Shown in pieces: positions 1 to 7,519 of a DNA stretch of 17,755 nucleotides (its first letter is position 1; every line of letters begins with the position of its first letter). The stretch comes from Actinomycetota bacterium (GTDB lineage: Bacteria; Actinomycetota; Thermoleophilia; Solirubrobacterales; Solirubrobacteraceae), in contig VAWY01000077.1 in the NCBI GenBank assembly GCA_005888335.1, positions 1-17,755 on the forward strand, written 5' to 3'. A program made the translations under genes and the position numbers. The notes under the pieces were generated by a model that was not told where the DNA came from, did no database searches, and saw only the letters and a program-made list of their open reading frames with translations.

Positions 1-1
1 C

Positions 2-814
2 ACGCCGGCATACTCCACGGCCTTCGACCCGAAGCAGCTCGAGCTGTTGGAGGCGCTGCTCCCGATGGACGACATCACACCGGAGTGGGCGTGGGGCGGT
101 GCAACCGGCCGGGGCGTCAAGGTCGCGGTCGTGGACAGCGGCATCGACGCGGACCATCCGGTCATCGCGGGCCGCGTCGCGGGGTACACCGCGATCACCG
201 TCTCTCGCACCGACGAGCTCTCGTACGACGACGCCCCCCACGAAGACGCCTCTGGCCACGGCACCGCGTGCGCTGGGATCATCCTCGACATCGCCCCCGA
301 CTGCGAGCTGTACAGCGTCCGGGTGATGGGCAAGATGGGTGGGAAGGGCGCCGCGCTCGTCGCGGGGATCCGGTGGGTGATCGACCACGGGATCCACGTT
401 GCGAACCTCAGCCTGGGGACGACGAAGCGCTACTTCTTCGGGGAGCTCCACGCGCTCACCGACGAGGCGTACTTCAATCACGTCACCCTGGTCACGGCAG
501 CGAACAACTTTCCGATTCCGAGTTTTCCGTGCGAGTACGCCTCCGTCGTTTCGGTCGGCTCGCATGCGACGAACGACCCGTTCCTCTACTACTACAACCC
601 CGCCCCGCCGACCGAGTTCGGAGCATTCGGGATCGATGTCCCGTGCGCGTGGAAGGGCGGGGGCATCTCGAAGGTCACCGGCAACAGCGTCGCCGCGCCA
701 CACATCACGGGCATCGTCGCGCGTGTCCTGGAGAAACATCCGTCGCTGACGGTCTTCCAGGTGAAGGCGATCCTCCGCGCCCTCGCCGCCAATGTGGCGC
801 GGTCAGCCGCGTGA
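2..814 (+). CDS. Subtilisin-like serine protease (S8 family), 5'-partial
   Basis: This is a subtilase-fold serine endopeptidase. The full catalytic triad is visible. Numbered from a TTG at 47, the Asp is D30 in VAVVDSGID, the His is H71 in SGHGTACAG, and the Ser is S214 in GNSVAAPH, a variant of the usual GTSMAAP. The oxyanion-hole Asn lies in TAANNFP near 153. The frame is open to the left edge of the window and the preceding residues read as normal protein, so the true start is probably outside. Alternatives inside are TTG 47 and ATG 65, the latter with GGAGG 11 bases upstream. The catalytic domain is compact (about 255 residues) and no signal peptide or propeptide is visible in the window. 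Its stop overlaps the 3' end of the convergent methyltransferase by 12 bases. Family assignment is secure; substrate and location are unknown. Confidence 0.87.
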   Translation, partial: TPAYSTAFDPKQLELLEALLPMDDITPEWAWGGATGRGVKVAVVDSGIDADHPVIAGRVAGYTAITVSRTDELSYDDAPHEDASGHGTACAGIILDIAPDCELYSVRVMGKMGGKGAALVAGIRWVIDHGIHVANLSLGTTKRYFFGELHALTDEAYFNHVTLVTAANNFPIPSFPCEYASVVSVGSHATNDPFLYYYNPAPPTEFGAFGIDVPCAWKGGGISKVTGNSVAAPHITGIVARVLEKHPSLTVFQVKAILRALAANVARSAA

Positions 815-1453
815 GCGTGCGACCATCGCCGTCAGCGAGCCGAGAGCGAGCGTCTCGCCGACGGCGAATCCCGCGTCCTCGAGCCAGGACGTATAGCTCG
901 CACGGACGTGGACTCCGCCGCCGTCCGTTCGCAGCGCGAGGTGCAGGCTCTGCAACTGCGCTGCGAGGTCGTCGGCGTCCACGGGCATCGTGTCCACGAC
1001 GACGGCGCTGCCTCCGGGACGGAGCGCATCGCGCATTCGCCGCAAGAGGCGCGGAACCTCGTCGGGCGCCTCGACGTGGCAGACGTTCGCGGCCAGCGCG
1101 ACGTCGAAGACATGCGCAGGGAGGGGTGCGTCCCGCCAGTCGCCGGCGACTGCGTGGAAGCGTCCATCCAGTCCCGCCGCCTCGGCGTTCGCACGGGTTT
1201 CGTCGAGCACGAGCGGACGATCCAGAGCGGTGAGGCTGCCTCCTGGGACAGCGCCCGCGACTGCGATGCCCCAGACGCCCGAGCCTGCGCCGACGTCGAG
1301 CACACTCGCCCCTGCGGGCACGAGGCCGCGGTCGACGAGCAGGTCGGCCAGCTCGCGCGCGCTGGGCTCCGCCAGAATCCGCACCTGCGCGGCGGCCGCC
1401 GCGTAGAGAGCGCCGTCCGGGCGATCCATGTGCACGGGTGGATCGCCCGTCAC
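803..1453 (-). CDS. SAM-dependent O-methyltransferase-like protein (probably lacking its N-terminal part through a frameshift)
   Basis: This is a class I Rossmann methyltransferase that transfers a methyl group from S-adenosylmethionine to an unidentified acceptor. Visible features are the SAM-binding motif I VLDVGAGSGVWG (residues about 51-62), an acidic ribose-binding position in LTALDRP, motif VAGDWRD, and ALRPGGSAVVVDTMP after it, the order typical of the O-methyltransferase family 2 domain. The annotated GTG start at 1453 is only the first available start. The same frame reads back to about 1492 as AAAFWGGLTDWAVTGDPP, which looks like authentic family sequence, before meeting a stop at 1496-1498. 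Family members normally carry an N-terminal dimerisation domain. A matching piece appears at the end of the neighbouring kinase frame, one base out of register. Methyltransferase activity is well supported; an intact product is doubtful. Confidence 0.82.
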   Translation of the reverse strand: MTGDPPVHMDRPDGALYAAAAAQVRILAEPSARELADLLVDRGLVPAGASVLDVGAGSGVWGIAVAGAVPGGSLTALDRPLVLDETRANAEAAGLDGRFHAVAGDWRDAPLPAHVFDVALAANVCHVEAPDEVPRLLRRMRDALRPGGSAVVVDTMPVDADDLAAQLQSLHLALRTDGGGVHVRASYTSWLEDAGFAVGETLALGSLTAMVARSRG

Positions 1454-1464
1454 CGCCCAGTCGG

Positions 1465-2610
1465 TCAGGCCACCCCAGAATGCCGCGGCCTGTTCTCACG
1501 CGTGACGAGACCTGCGGCCGCAAGGAGCTCGAGGAGGCGCACCGCAGGGCCTTCGGGAATGAGCCGCCCCGTGGCAAGCGCTGCGGCCGCGCCACAGTCC
1601 TCGAGCGCCAGGGGCGCGGCCGCTGGTGCAAACACGCGCATCGCGAGGTGTTCGGCGTCGTGGGAGGCGTGCGTCATCACCGCTGCCGACCGGCGCAACA
1701 GGACGCGGAGCGCGGCCCGTTCACGCTCGTCGAATGTCTCTGCGAACTGCTCCAGTCGCTCGGCTGCTCCCACGGCCGGACGGCAAGGCGCGCGCGAGTC
1801 GTCTGCGAGGCCGTCTGCCTGCACAGCCTCACGCAGGTCCGCCGCAAGCTCGGCGCCCGACGCATGCCGGTCGGCCGGAGCCTTGGCGAGGGCTCGCAGC
1901 AGAACCGCATCGAGAGCCGGGCCGGCGAGCGGCGCTCTCGTCGACGGCGGCGGCACGGGCACCCGCCGGTGCAGCTCGGCGAACGCCGGCGGTTCCACAG
2001 CCTCGAACGGCCAGGTGCCGGTCAGCGCATGGTAGAGCAGCGCACCGAGGCTGTAGAGGTCGGCGCGACCGTCGGCCGGTCCGTCATCCCAGATCTCGGG
2101 TGCGCTGACGTGCGGCGTGGCCACCACCGCTCCCCGGCGCTGGGCGCGCGCACCGATCCGGGCGCCGGAGCCTAGATCCGCCAGTACCGGCAGGCCGGCC
2201 GCCGTGAGGAGGACGTTGCCCGGGCTCACGTCACCGTGCCGCCAGCCGGTGCGGTGTAGTGCGTCCAGAGCGGCGCCGATTCCCTCGGCGAGGGCGATCG
2301 CCTGCGCGACCGAGACCGGACCGTCGAGCTCGCGAAGCGAGCCGCCGGCCAGCCAGGGCGCGACCAGGAGCGGGCCGGCTTCGCCGTCCACGAGGCGGAG
2401 AAGAGGGAGGACGCCCGGATGCACGACCAGCGCCCGCAGGCGAGCCTCGCGAAGCGCCTGCCCGCGCGCGAGCGCTGGATCGGCGCCGTCCTCGCGGACG
2501 GCCTTGACGGCGACCTCGCGTGACCCCTGGCGGCACCGGTAGACCACGCTGAGCATCCCTTCGTATGCGGCCTCGACGACCGCGTACGGGCCGATGCTCG
2601 TACGCATCAC
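1465..2610 (-). CDS. Soluble serine/threonine protein kinase, with a methyltransferase-like C-terminal tail
   Basis: This is a eukaryotic-type (Hanks/PknB-like) protein kinase that phosphorylates Ser/Thr on unknown partners. From the GTG at 2610, the domain starts at once with a degenerate glycine loop (about 16-24). It continues with the ATP-anchoring lysine in VAVK (K36), a probable alpha-C Glu (E55), a catalytic loop HGDVSPGN (125-132, with Gly replacing the Arg of HRD), DLG for DFG at 145-147, SAPE, and ADLYSLG. The Asp, Asn and Lys needed for catalysis are present. There is no transmembrane segment and no PASTA or other sensor domain, so it is probably cytoplasmic. The tail after about residue 300 does not look like kinase. 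It ends in an Ala/Leu-rich helical stretch LLELLAAAGLVTRE that resembles an O-methyltransferase dimerisation domain. The stop lies 11 bases before the methyltransferase start. No strong ribosome site precedes the start; an ATG directly follows the GTG and could be used instead. Confidence 0.85.
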   Translation of the reverse strand: MMRTSIGPYAVVEAAYEGMLSVVYRCRQGSREVAVKAVREDGADPALARGQALREARLRALVVHPGVLPLLRLVDGEAGPLLVAPWLAGGSLRELDGPVSVAQAIALAEGIGAALDALHRTGWRHGDVSPGNVLLTAAGLPVLADLGSGARIGARAQRRGAVVATPHVSAPEIWDDGPADGRADLYSLGALLYHALTGTWPFEAVEPPAFAELHRRVPVPPPSTRAPLAGPALDAVLLRALAKAPADRHASGAELAADLREAVQADGLADDSRAPCRPAVGAAERLEQFAETFDERERAALRVLLRRSAAVMTHASHDAEHLAMRVFAPAAAPLALEDCGAAAALATGRLIPEGPAVRLLELLAAAGLVTRENRPRHSGVA

Positions 2611-2653
2611 GACGGCCTAGTATCGCTCGCCGCAACGGCGGTGCCGAGCCCGC

Positions 2654-2682
2654 TGTACCTCAGCAGGCCCCTGTCCTATAGT
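2654..2682 (+). promoter_or_regulatory. Possible promoter of the nucleoside importer operon
   Basis: The 106-base gap between the divergent kinase and the importer holds a good -10 match TATAGT at 2677-2682. A weak -35 candidate TGTACC lies at 2654-2659, 17 bases upstream. A leader of about 28 bases would follow. The -10 is convincing; the -35 matches at only three positions. No operator or riboswitch-like fold stood out. Confidence 0.4.
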
Positions 2683-2716
2683 CGCTGTCTGACCGGAGGA
2701 TCGAGGAGGGAGCGCT

Positions 2717-3814
2717 ATGAATAGTCCGAAGCGCACGCTTGCCGTGCTGGTGGTGCTGGCCGCGACGGCGGCGCTGTTGGCCGCGACTGCGGCGGCCGGC
2801 CCTGCGAAGCAGAGTGCGGCCTTCAAGGTGGCGTGGATCTACGTCGGCCCGCACAACGACGCCGGCTGGTCGCAGGCGCACGACGACGGCCGGAAGTACG
2901 TGCAGAAGATGCTGGGGAGCAAGGTCCAGACAACGTTCAAGGAGAACATCGCGGTTGGGGCGCAGCTCCAGCAGACCGTCTCCAGTCTCGTCAACCAGGG
3001 CTACAAGCTCATCTTCGGGACCTCTTACGGCTATTTCGACAAGAAGCTCGCCGCGAAGTACCCGAGCGTGCTCTTCGAGCAGGCGACCGGCACTGACCAG
3101 GCCAAGAACCTGTCCGAGTACTTCGGCGCGGGCGAGGACACGATCTTCCTCTCCGGCATGGCTGCGGGGGCGGCAACGAAGAACGGGACGATCGGCTACG
3201 TCGTGCCGTTCGCGATTCCCGAGGTGATCCGCCACGCGAACGCGTTCGCGCTCGGCGCGCAGGCGGCGCATCCGGGAGCGAAGATCAAGCTCGTGTGGAC
3301 GAACTCGTGGTTCGATCCCGCCAAGGAGAAGAAGGCGGCCGAGAGCCTGCACGCCGCGGGCGCGGACGTGCTCGGCCAGAACGTCGACTCACCGGCGACC
3401 GGCCAGTTCGCCGAATCGGTCGGGATCCCGTGGGTCGGCTATGACGCGAACGCGAAGAAGTTCGCGCCGAAGTCGTGGCTGACCGCGGCGCTCTACAACT
3501 GGGGGCCCTACTACCTGCGGCGCGTACAGGCCGCGATGGACGGGACGTGGAAGTCGGGCTTCTACTACGGCAGCATCAAGGACGGCTTCACGAAGCTCGC
3601 GCCGTTCGGGCCCGGCGTCAGCGCCGGGACGAAAACCGCGATCGCGAAGAAGCTCCAGGCGCTGAAGAGCGGCACGTTCTACGAGTTCGCGGGACCGCTG
3701 TATGACCAGAGCGGCAAGCTGCGCGTCGCAAAGGGCAAGCGGTTGACCGTCAACGATCTCTACGCGATGAACTGGCTCGTGAAGGGCGTGATCGGCAGCT
3801 CGACCGGGAAGTGA
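2717..3814 (+). CDS. BMP-family nucleoside/purine-binding protein of an ABC importer
   Basis: This is an extracytoplasmic substrate-binding protein of the BMP (Bmp/Med/PnrA) family, which captures nucleosides or purines for the ABC transporter encoded just downstream. A basic N-terminus and hydrophobic core (residues about 4-27) form a signal peptide. The mature part contains the family signatures VGPHNDAGWSQAHDDGR and NSWFDPAKEKKAAE, followed by VDSPATGQFAE and YNWGPYYLRRV, consistent with the purine-binding branch. At 365 residues it is of normal length. The ATG is fixed by a strong Shine-Dalgarno GGAGG at 2705-2709, seven bases upstream. The stop overlaps the ATPase GTG in a GTGA junction, so the genes are translationally coupled. 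Oddly, the protein has no cysteine at all, so it cannot be a lipoprotein, unlike most relatives in monoderm bacteria. The exact ligand cannot be told from sequence. Confidence 0.94.
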   Translation: MNSPKRTLAVLVVLAATAALLAATAAAGPAKQSAAFKVAWIYVGPHNDAGWSQAHDDGRKYVQKMLGSKVQTTFKENIAVGAQLQQTVSSLVNQGYKLIFGTSYGYFDKKLAAKYPSVLFEQATGTDQAKNLSEYFGAGEDTIFLSGMAAGAATKNGTIGYVVPFAIPEVIRHANAFALGAQAAHPGAKIKLVWTNSWFDPAKEKKAAESLHAAGADVLGQNVDSPATGQFAESVGIPWVGYDANAKKFAPKSWLTAALYNWGPYYLRRVQAAMDGTWKSGFYYGSIKDGFTKLAPFGPGVSAGTKTAIAKKLQALKSGTFYEFAGPLYDQSGKLRVAKGKRLTVNDLYAMNWLVKGVIGSSTGK

Positions 3815-5379
3815 TCGCGACCGAGGACGACCGGAGGGGTGCCGACGGCGCCCCTCCGCCCCCCGCAGTCGCGATGCGCGGGATCACGAAGCGCTTTCCG
3901 GGCGTCCTCGCCAACGACGCCGTCGAGTTCGAGGCCGCAGCAGGCGAAGTGCACGCGCTCCTCGGCGAGAACGGCGCCGGCAAGAGCACGCTCTCGAACA
4001 TCCTCACCGGCCTCTACCGGCCAGACGACGGCGAGATCTTCCTCGACGGCCGTCAGGTGCATTTCCACTCGCCGCGCGACGCGCTCGACGCTGGCATTTG
4101 CATGGTCCACCAGCACTTCCGGCTCGTGGAGCCGTTCACCGTGGCCGAGAACGTCGTTCTCGGCGATCATCGCGGGGAGGGGCGCACGTTCCGTCTGCGC
4201 CAGCGTGCAATCGAAGGCCGCGTCGCCGAGCTGTCGAAGCGCTACCGGCTCGCCGTCGAGCCGCGCGCTCGGATCTGGCAGCTCTCGCTCGGCGAGCAGC
4301 AGCGCGTCGAGATCCTGAAGGCGCTCTATCGCGAGGCGCGGATTCTCATTCTCGACGAGCCGACCGCCGTGCTGACGCCGCAGGAGGCGGACCTCCTGTT
4401 CGAGACCCTGCGAGAGATGGCGGCCGAAGGGCGAACCGTGATCTTCATCTCCCACAAGCTGCACGAGGTGAAGGCTGTGGCGGACCGCGTCACGGTGCTG
4501 CGCGGCGGACGCTCGCTCGGGACCGTGTCGGCGGCCGAGGCGACGCCGCGCTCCCTCGCGGCGCTGATGGTCGGGCGCGAGCTCGGCGGCGCGGGCGAGG
4601 CCCGGGCCCGGGCCGTCGGCGAGGCGGTACTCGAGCTCGAAGGCGTGTGGACGCCGGGCGACCGTGGCGAGGCAGCAGTCAGAGGCGCTTCGCTCGCCGT
4701 GGCCGCCGGCGAGATCGTCGCCGTCGCGGGAGTGGCGGGCAACGGCCAGCGTGAGCTCGCCGAGACGATCGCCGGGATTCGGACGCCGACGGAGGGCTCC
4801 GTTCGAGTCGACGGGAAGGCCTTGCGCGCGGACCCGCGCGCAGCGATCGCCGCCCGAGTCGCGTACGTGCCCGAAGATCGCCTCGGCACCGGCGTCGCCC
4901 CGAGCCTCAGCATCGCGTCCAACCTCGTGCTCAAGTCCTATCGCGGGCCGCACTCGTCCCGCGGGCCGCTGCTCCGCCTGCGCCGGATTCGTGCGAGCGC
5001 GGTCGAGCTGATCCATCGCTACCGGATCGCTGCACCGGGTCCGGCCGCACCGGCCCGGCTGCTCTCCGGGGGCAACCTGCAGAAGGTCGTGCTCGCGCGC
5101 GAGTTCTCGGGGCGGCCGCGGCTGCTCGTCGCCGCGTCTCCGACACGCGGGCTCGACGTCGGCGCGATCGAGACCGTGCACGCCTATCTCCGTGACGCGG
5201 CGGCGGACGGCGTCGCCGTTCTGTTGATCAGCGAGGACCTCGACGAGATCCTCTTGCTGGCCGACCGGATCGCGGTCCTGTACGAGGGTGCGATCGTCGG
5301 CTCGACGTCGCGCGCGGAGGCGAGCGTCGAGGAGCTCGGCCTGTTGATGGCGGGAGGGCACGATCCCCGTGCGGATTGA
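3811..5379 (+). CDS. Double-domain ABC transporter ATPase, nucleoside uptake type
   Basis: This is the cytoplasmic motor of the importer, with two nucleotide-binding domains in one 522-residue chain, as in YufO/NupO and sugar RbsA-type ATPases. The first domain is complete: Walker A GENGAGKS (52-59), Q-loop HQHF near 101, signature LSLGEQQ (158-164), Walker B ILILDEP (178-184) and switch His in FISHK (H215). In the second domain the P-loop is degenerate (AGVAGNGQRE). The signature is LSGGNLQ and the Walker B region reads LLVAASPTRGLDVG without the catalytic Glu. That asymmetry is normal for this family and points to one productive ATP site. The GTG start overlaps the upstream stop by 4 bases. 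The 3' end overlaps the first permease by 11 bases. It is the second gene of a tight four-gene operon. Confidence 0.96.
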   Translation: MIATEDDRRGADGAPPPPAVAMRGITKRFPGVLANDAVEFEAAAGEVHALLGENGAGKSTLSNILTGLYRPDDGEIFLDGRQVHFHSPRDALDAGICMVHQHFRLVEPFTVAENVVLGDHRGEGRTFRLRQRAIEGRVAELSKRYRLAVEPRARIWQLSLGEQQRVEILKALYREARILILDEPTAVLTPQEADLLFETLREMAAEGRTVIFISHKLHEVKAVADRVTVLRGGRSLGTVSAAEATPRSLAALMVGRELGGAGEARARAVGEAVLELEGVWTPGDRGEAAVRGASLAVAAGEIVAVAGVAGNGQRELAETIAGIRTPTEGSVRVDGKALRADPRAAIAARVAYVPEDRLGTGVAPSLSIASNLVLKSYRGPHSSRGPLLRLRRIRASAVELIHRYRIAAPGPAAPARLLSGGNLQKVVLAREFSGRPRLLVAASPTRGLDVGAIETVHAYLRDAAADGVAVLLISEDLDEILLLADRIAVLYEGAIVGSTSRAEASVEELGLLMAGGHDPRAD

Positions 5380-6499
5380 GCGCCGGCTTCGTCAGCCGCG
5401 CTGGCTGCTCGTTGCGGTGCCCGCGGGCTCGCTCGTGTTCGCGTTCTTCGCCTCCGGCCTCGTCCTCCTCGCCACCGGGCATGACGCGCTCTCGAGCTAC
5501 CGGCAGATCATCGACGCTGCGTTTCTGAACACCGGCGCACTCGGCCAGACGCTGACCTCGGCCACCCCGCTCGCCTTCACCGGGCTCGCTGCAGCAGCGG
5601 CCTTTCGGATGCGGCTGTTCAACATCGGCGCCGAGGGCCAGCTCTACATCGGCGCGATCACTGCCGCGGCGACGGGGCTCTATCTGGGCGGCAACGGCGG
5701 CCCGTCCGCGTTCGTGATCGCGGCGATGGTCGTCGCGGGCTGTGCGGGGGGCGCTCTCTGGGGGCTGATTCCGGGGGTCCTCCGGGCGTTCTTCAAGACG
5801 AACGAGATCATCACGTCGCTGATGCTCAACTACGTCGCCGCGTACCTCCTCACCTACCTGATCTTCAACACCAACTCGTACTGGCGGGAGACCGAGGGGT
5901 TCAACGCGTCCGTCTTTCCCACCGCGAAGAACCTGCCGGACTCGGCGCTCTGGCCCGGCGCGACGATCCACGTGCGCGGCGGCATCGTGCTGCCGCTCGG
6001 AGCGGGCATCGCGGTCCTTGTCGCCGTCGTGCTCTGGGTGCTGTACACGCGAACGCGCTTCGGCTTCGAGGCGCAGGTGCTCGGCGACTCGCCGCGCGCC
6101 GCGCGCTACGCGGGCATGCGCACGCGCCGCAAGATCCTCGCCGTGATGGCGCTCTCCGGTGCGATCGCCGGCCTCGGCGGCGCGAGCCAGGACGGCGACT
6201 TCCGCCACACCCTCGACGCCGACCCCAACGGCCTGCAGAGGCAGTACTACGGCTACACCGGGATCGTCGTCGCCGCGCTCGCCCGCTACAACCCGTTTGC
6301 CGTCGTGCTCGTCGCGTTTCTGATCGGCGGCCTCCAGAACGCGGGCAACACGCTCCAGGGAGCCGACTTTCCGTCGGGGCTCGTCGGCGTGATGCAGGGG
6401 ATCATCCTCTTCTCGGCCCTCGGCGGCGAGCTGCTCGTTCGCTACCGCTTCCGTCTCGGACGCGCGACCGAGGCGGCGGCGCCGGAGCCCGTCGCGTGA
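5369..6499 (+). CDS. ABC transporter permease 1, nucleoside uptake type (YufP/NupP-like)
   Basis: This is an inner-membrane permease of the BPD_transp_2 (branched-chain/ribose/nucleoside) superfamily, forming half of the translocation pore. After a short basic N-terminus the 376-residue chain is made of about ten hydrophobic segments. It carries the family signature FNIGAEGQ (84-91), in which the Glu-Gly turn is conserved, then NEIITSLMLNY (144-154). A cytoplasmic coupling region RYAGMRTRRKILAVMALSG lies later and is expected to contact the ATPase. The GTG start at 5369 lies inside the end of the ATPase gene. The stop overlaps the next permease in a GTGA junction. It resembles the larger of the two permeases in characterised nucleoside systems. 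A few polar segments around residues 180-205 form a predicted external loop. No anomalies were seen. Confidence 0.95.
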   Translation: MRIERRLRQPRWLLVAVPAGSLVFAFFASGLVLLATGHDALSSYRQIIDAAFLNTGALGQTLTSATPLAFTGLAAAAAFRMRLFNIGAEGQLYIGAITAAATGLYLGGNGGPSAFVIAAMVVAGCAGGALWGLIPGVLRAFFKTNEIITSLMLNYVAAYLLTYLIFNTNSYWRETEGFNASVFPTAKNLPDSALWPGATIHVRGGIVLPLGAGIAVLVAVVLWVLYTRTRFGFEAQVLGDSPRAARYAGMRTRRKILAVMALSGAIAGLGGASQDGDFRHTLDADPNGLQRQYYGYTGIVVAALARYNPFAVVLVAFLIGGLQNAGNTLQGADFPSGLVGVMQGIILFSALGGELLVRYRFRLGRATEAAAPEPVA

Positions 6500-7461
6500 A
6501 CAGCTCGCTGCTCGTGGTCGTGCTCGCCTCGGGCGTCGCGTACGGGACGCCGCTCCTCTATGCCGCGCTCGGCGAGCTGCTCGCAGAACGCACCGGTGTG
6601 CTCAACCTCGGCGTCGAGGGGATGATGCTCGTGGGCGCGGTGATGGGCTTCTGGGCGGTGCAGCGGCTGCACGTAGCCACAGGGCCTGCGCTAGCGGCGG
6701 CGATCGGCGTCGCCGCGCTCGCCGGGGCGGCCATGGCGCTGATCCACGCCTTTCTCGTGATCACGCTGCGCGCGAGCCAGATCGTGTCGGGGCTCGCGCT
6801 GACGATCTTCGCCGGCGCAGCCGGCCTCTCGTCGTATCTCGGGAACGATCTCAATCTGTCCACCGATCCGGCGCGGCACCAGTTTCACGCCGTCTTCCCG
6901 GCGAGCATGCAGGACTGGCCGGTCGTCGGCCCGATCCTGTTCGGGCAGAACGTGCTCGTCTACGCGTCGTGGCTCTGCGTCGTCGCAGTCTCGCTGTACC
7001 TCACGCGGACCCGGCCCGGCCTGAACGCGCGGGCGGTCGGCGAGTCGCCCGCCGCGGCGGATGCGATGGGCATCGACGTCGCGCGCTACCGGTACGCGCA
7101 CACGCTCGTCGGTGGGGCCTTCGCGGGCGTCGCCGGCGCCACGTTCACGCTCGCGATCACGCCGCAGTGGGTGTCCGGCATCACCGGCGGGGCCGGGTGG
7201 ATCGCGATCGCCCTCGTCATCTTCGCGTTCTGGCGGCCCGAGCTCTGCCTCGTCGGCGCGTACTTCTTCGGTGCGCTGCAGGCGCTCTCCCCGCAGCTCC
7301 AGGCACGCGAGATCCACCTGGGGCCGACCGTGCTCTGGACGAACTCGCTGCCCTACCTGATGACGATCCTCGTGCTCGTTCTCGCCTCCGCGAGCGGCGC
7401 CCGGCGCCGGCTCGGCGCCCCGGCCAGTCTCGGCCTCCCCTACGTGCGGGAGGAGCGGTAG
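6496..7461 (+). CDS. ABC transporter permease 2, nucleoside uptake type (YufQ/NupQ-like)
   Basis: This is the second permease of the importer, which pairs with the first to form a heterodimeric channel. The 321 residues are almost wholly hydrophobic, with about eight to ten predicted membrane segments. The matching family signature is LNLGVEGMM (36-44), followed by TLRASQIVSGLALTIFAGA. A coupling-helix region AVGESPAAADAMGIDVARYR lies near 180-200. The GTG start shares four bases with the stop of the first permease. The gene closes the operon: 58 bases of spacer follow before the peroxiredoxin, which has its own ribosome site. In many genomes this transporter is followed by deaminases or phosphorylases of nucleoside salvage; none is present here, so the substrate assignment rests on family alone. 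Confidence 0.94.
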   Translation: MNSSLLVVVLASGVAYGTPLLYAALGELLAERTGVLNLGVEGMMLVGAVMGFWAVQRLHVATGPALAAAIGVAALAGAAMALIHAFLVITLRASQIVSGLALTIFAGAAGLSSYLGNDLNLSTDPARHQFHAVFPASMQDWPVVGPILFGQNVLVYASWLCVVAVSLYLTRTRPGLNARAVGESPAAADAMGIDVARYRYAHTLVGGAFAGVAGATFTLAITPQWVSGITGGAGWIAIALVIFAFWRPELCLVGAYFFGALQALSPQLQAREIHLGPTVLWTNSLPYLMTILVLVLASASGARRRLGAPASLGLPYVREER

Positions 7462-7519
7462 GGGGTCGCGGTTTGATACACAATCCCCGAGGCGGTCCGG
7501 TTCGAAGAGGAGGAAGACG

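Noticed and set aside
3760..5361. Minus-strand open frame of 533 codons over the ABC ATPase
   Set aside because: It is antisense to an ATPase with complete Walker and signature motifs; its composition is that of a shadow frame.
7462..7519. Promoter for the peroxiredoxin (GATACA near 7475)
   Set aside because: No -35 element is found at a proper distance; a promoter is likely to exist in the gap but cannot be placed.
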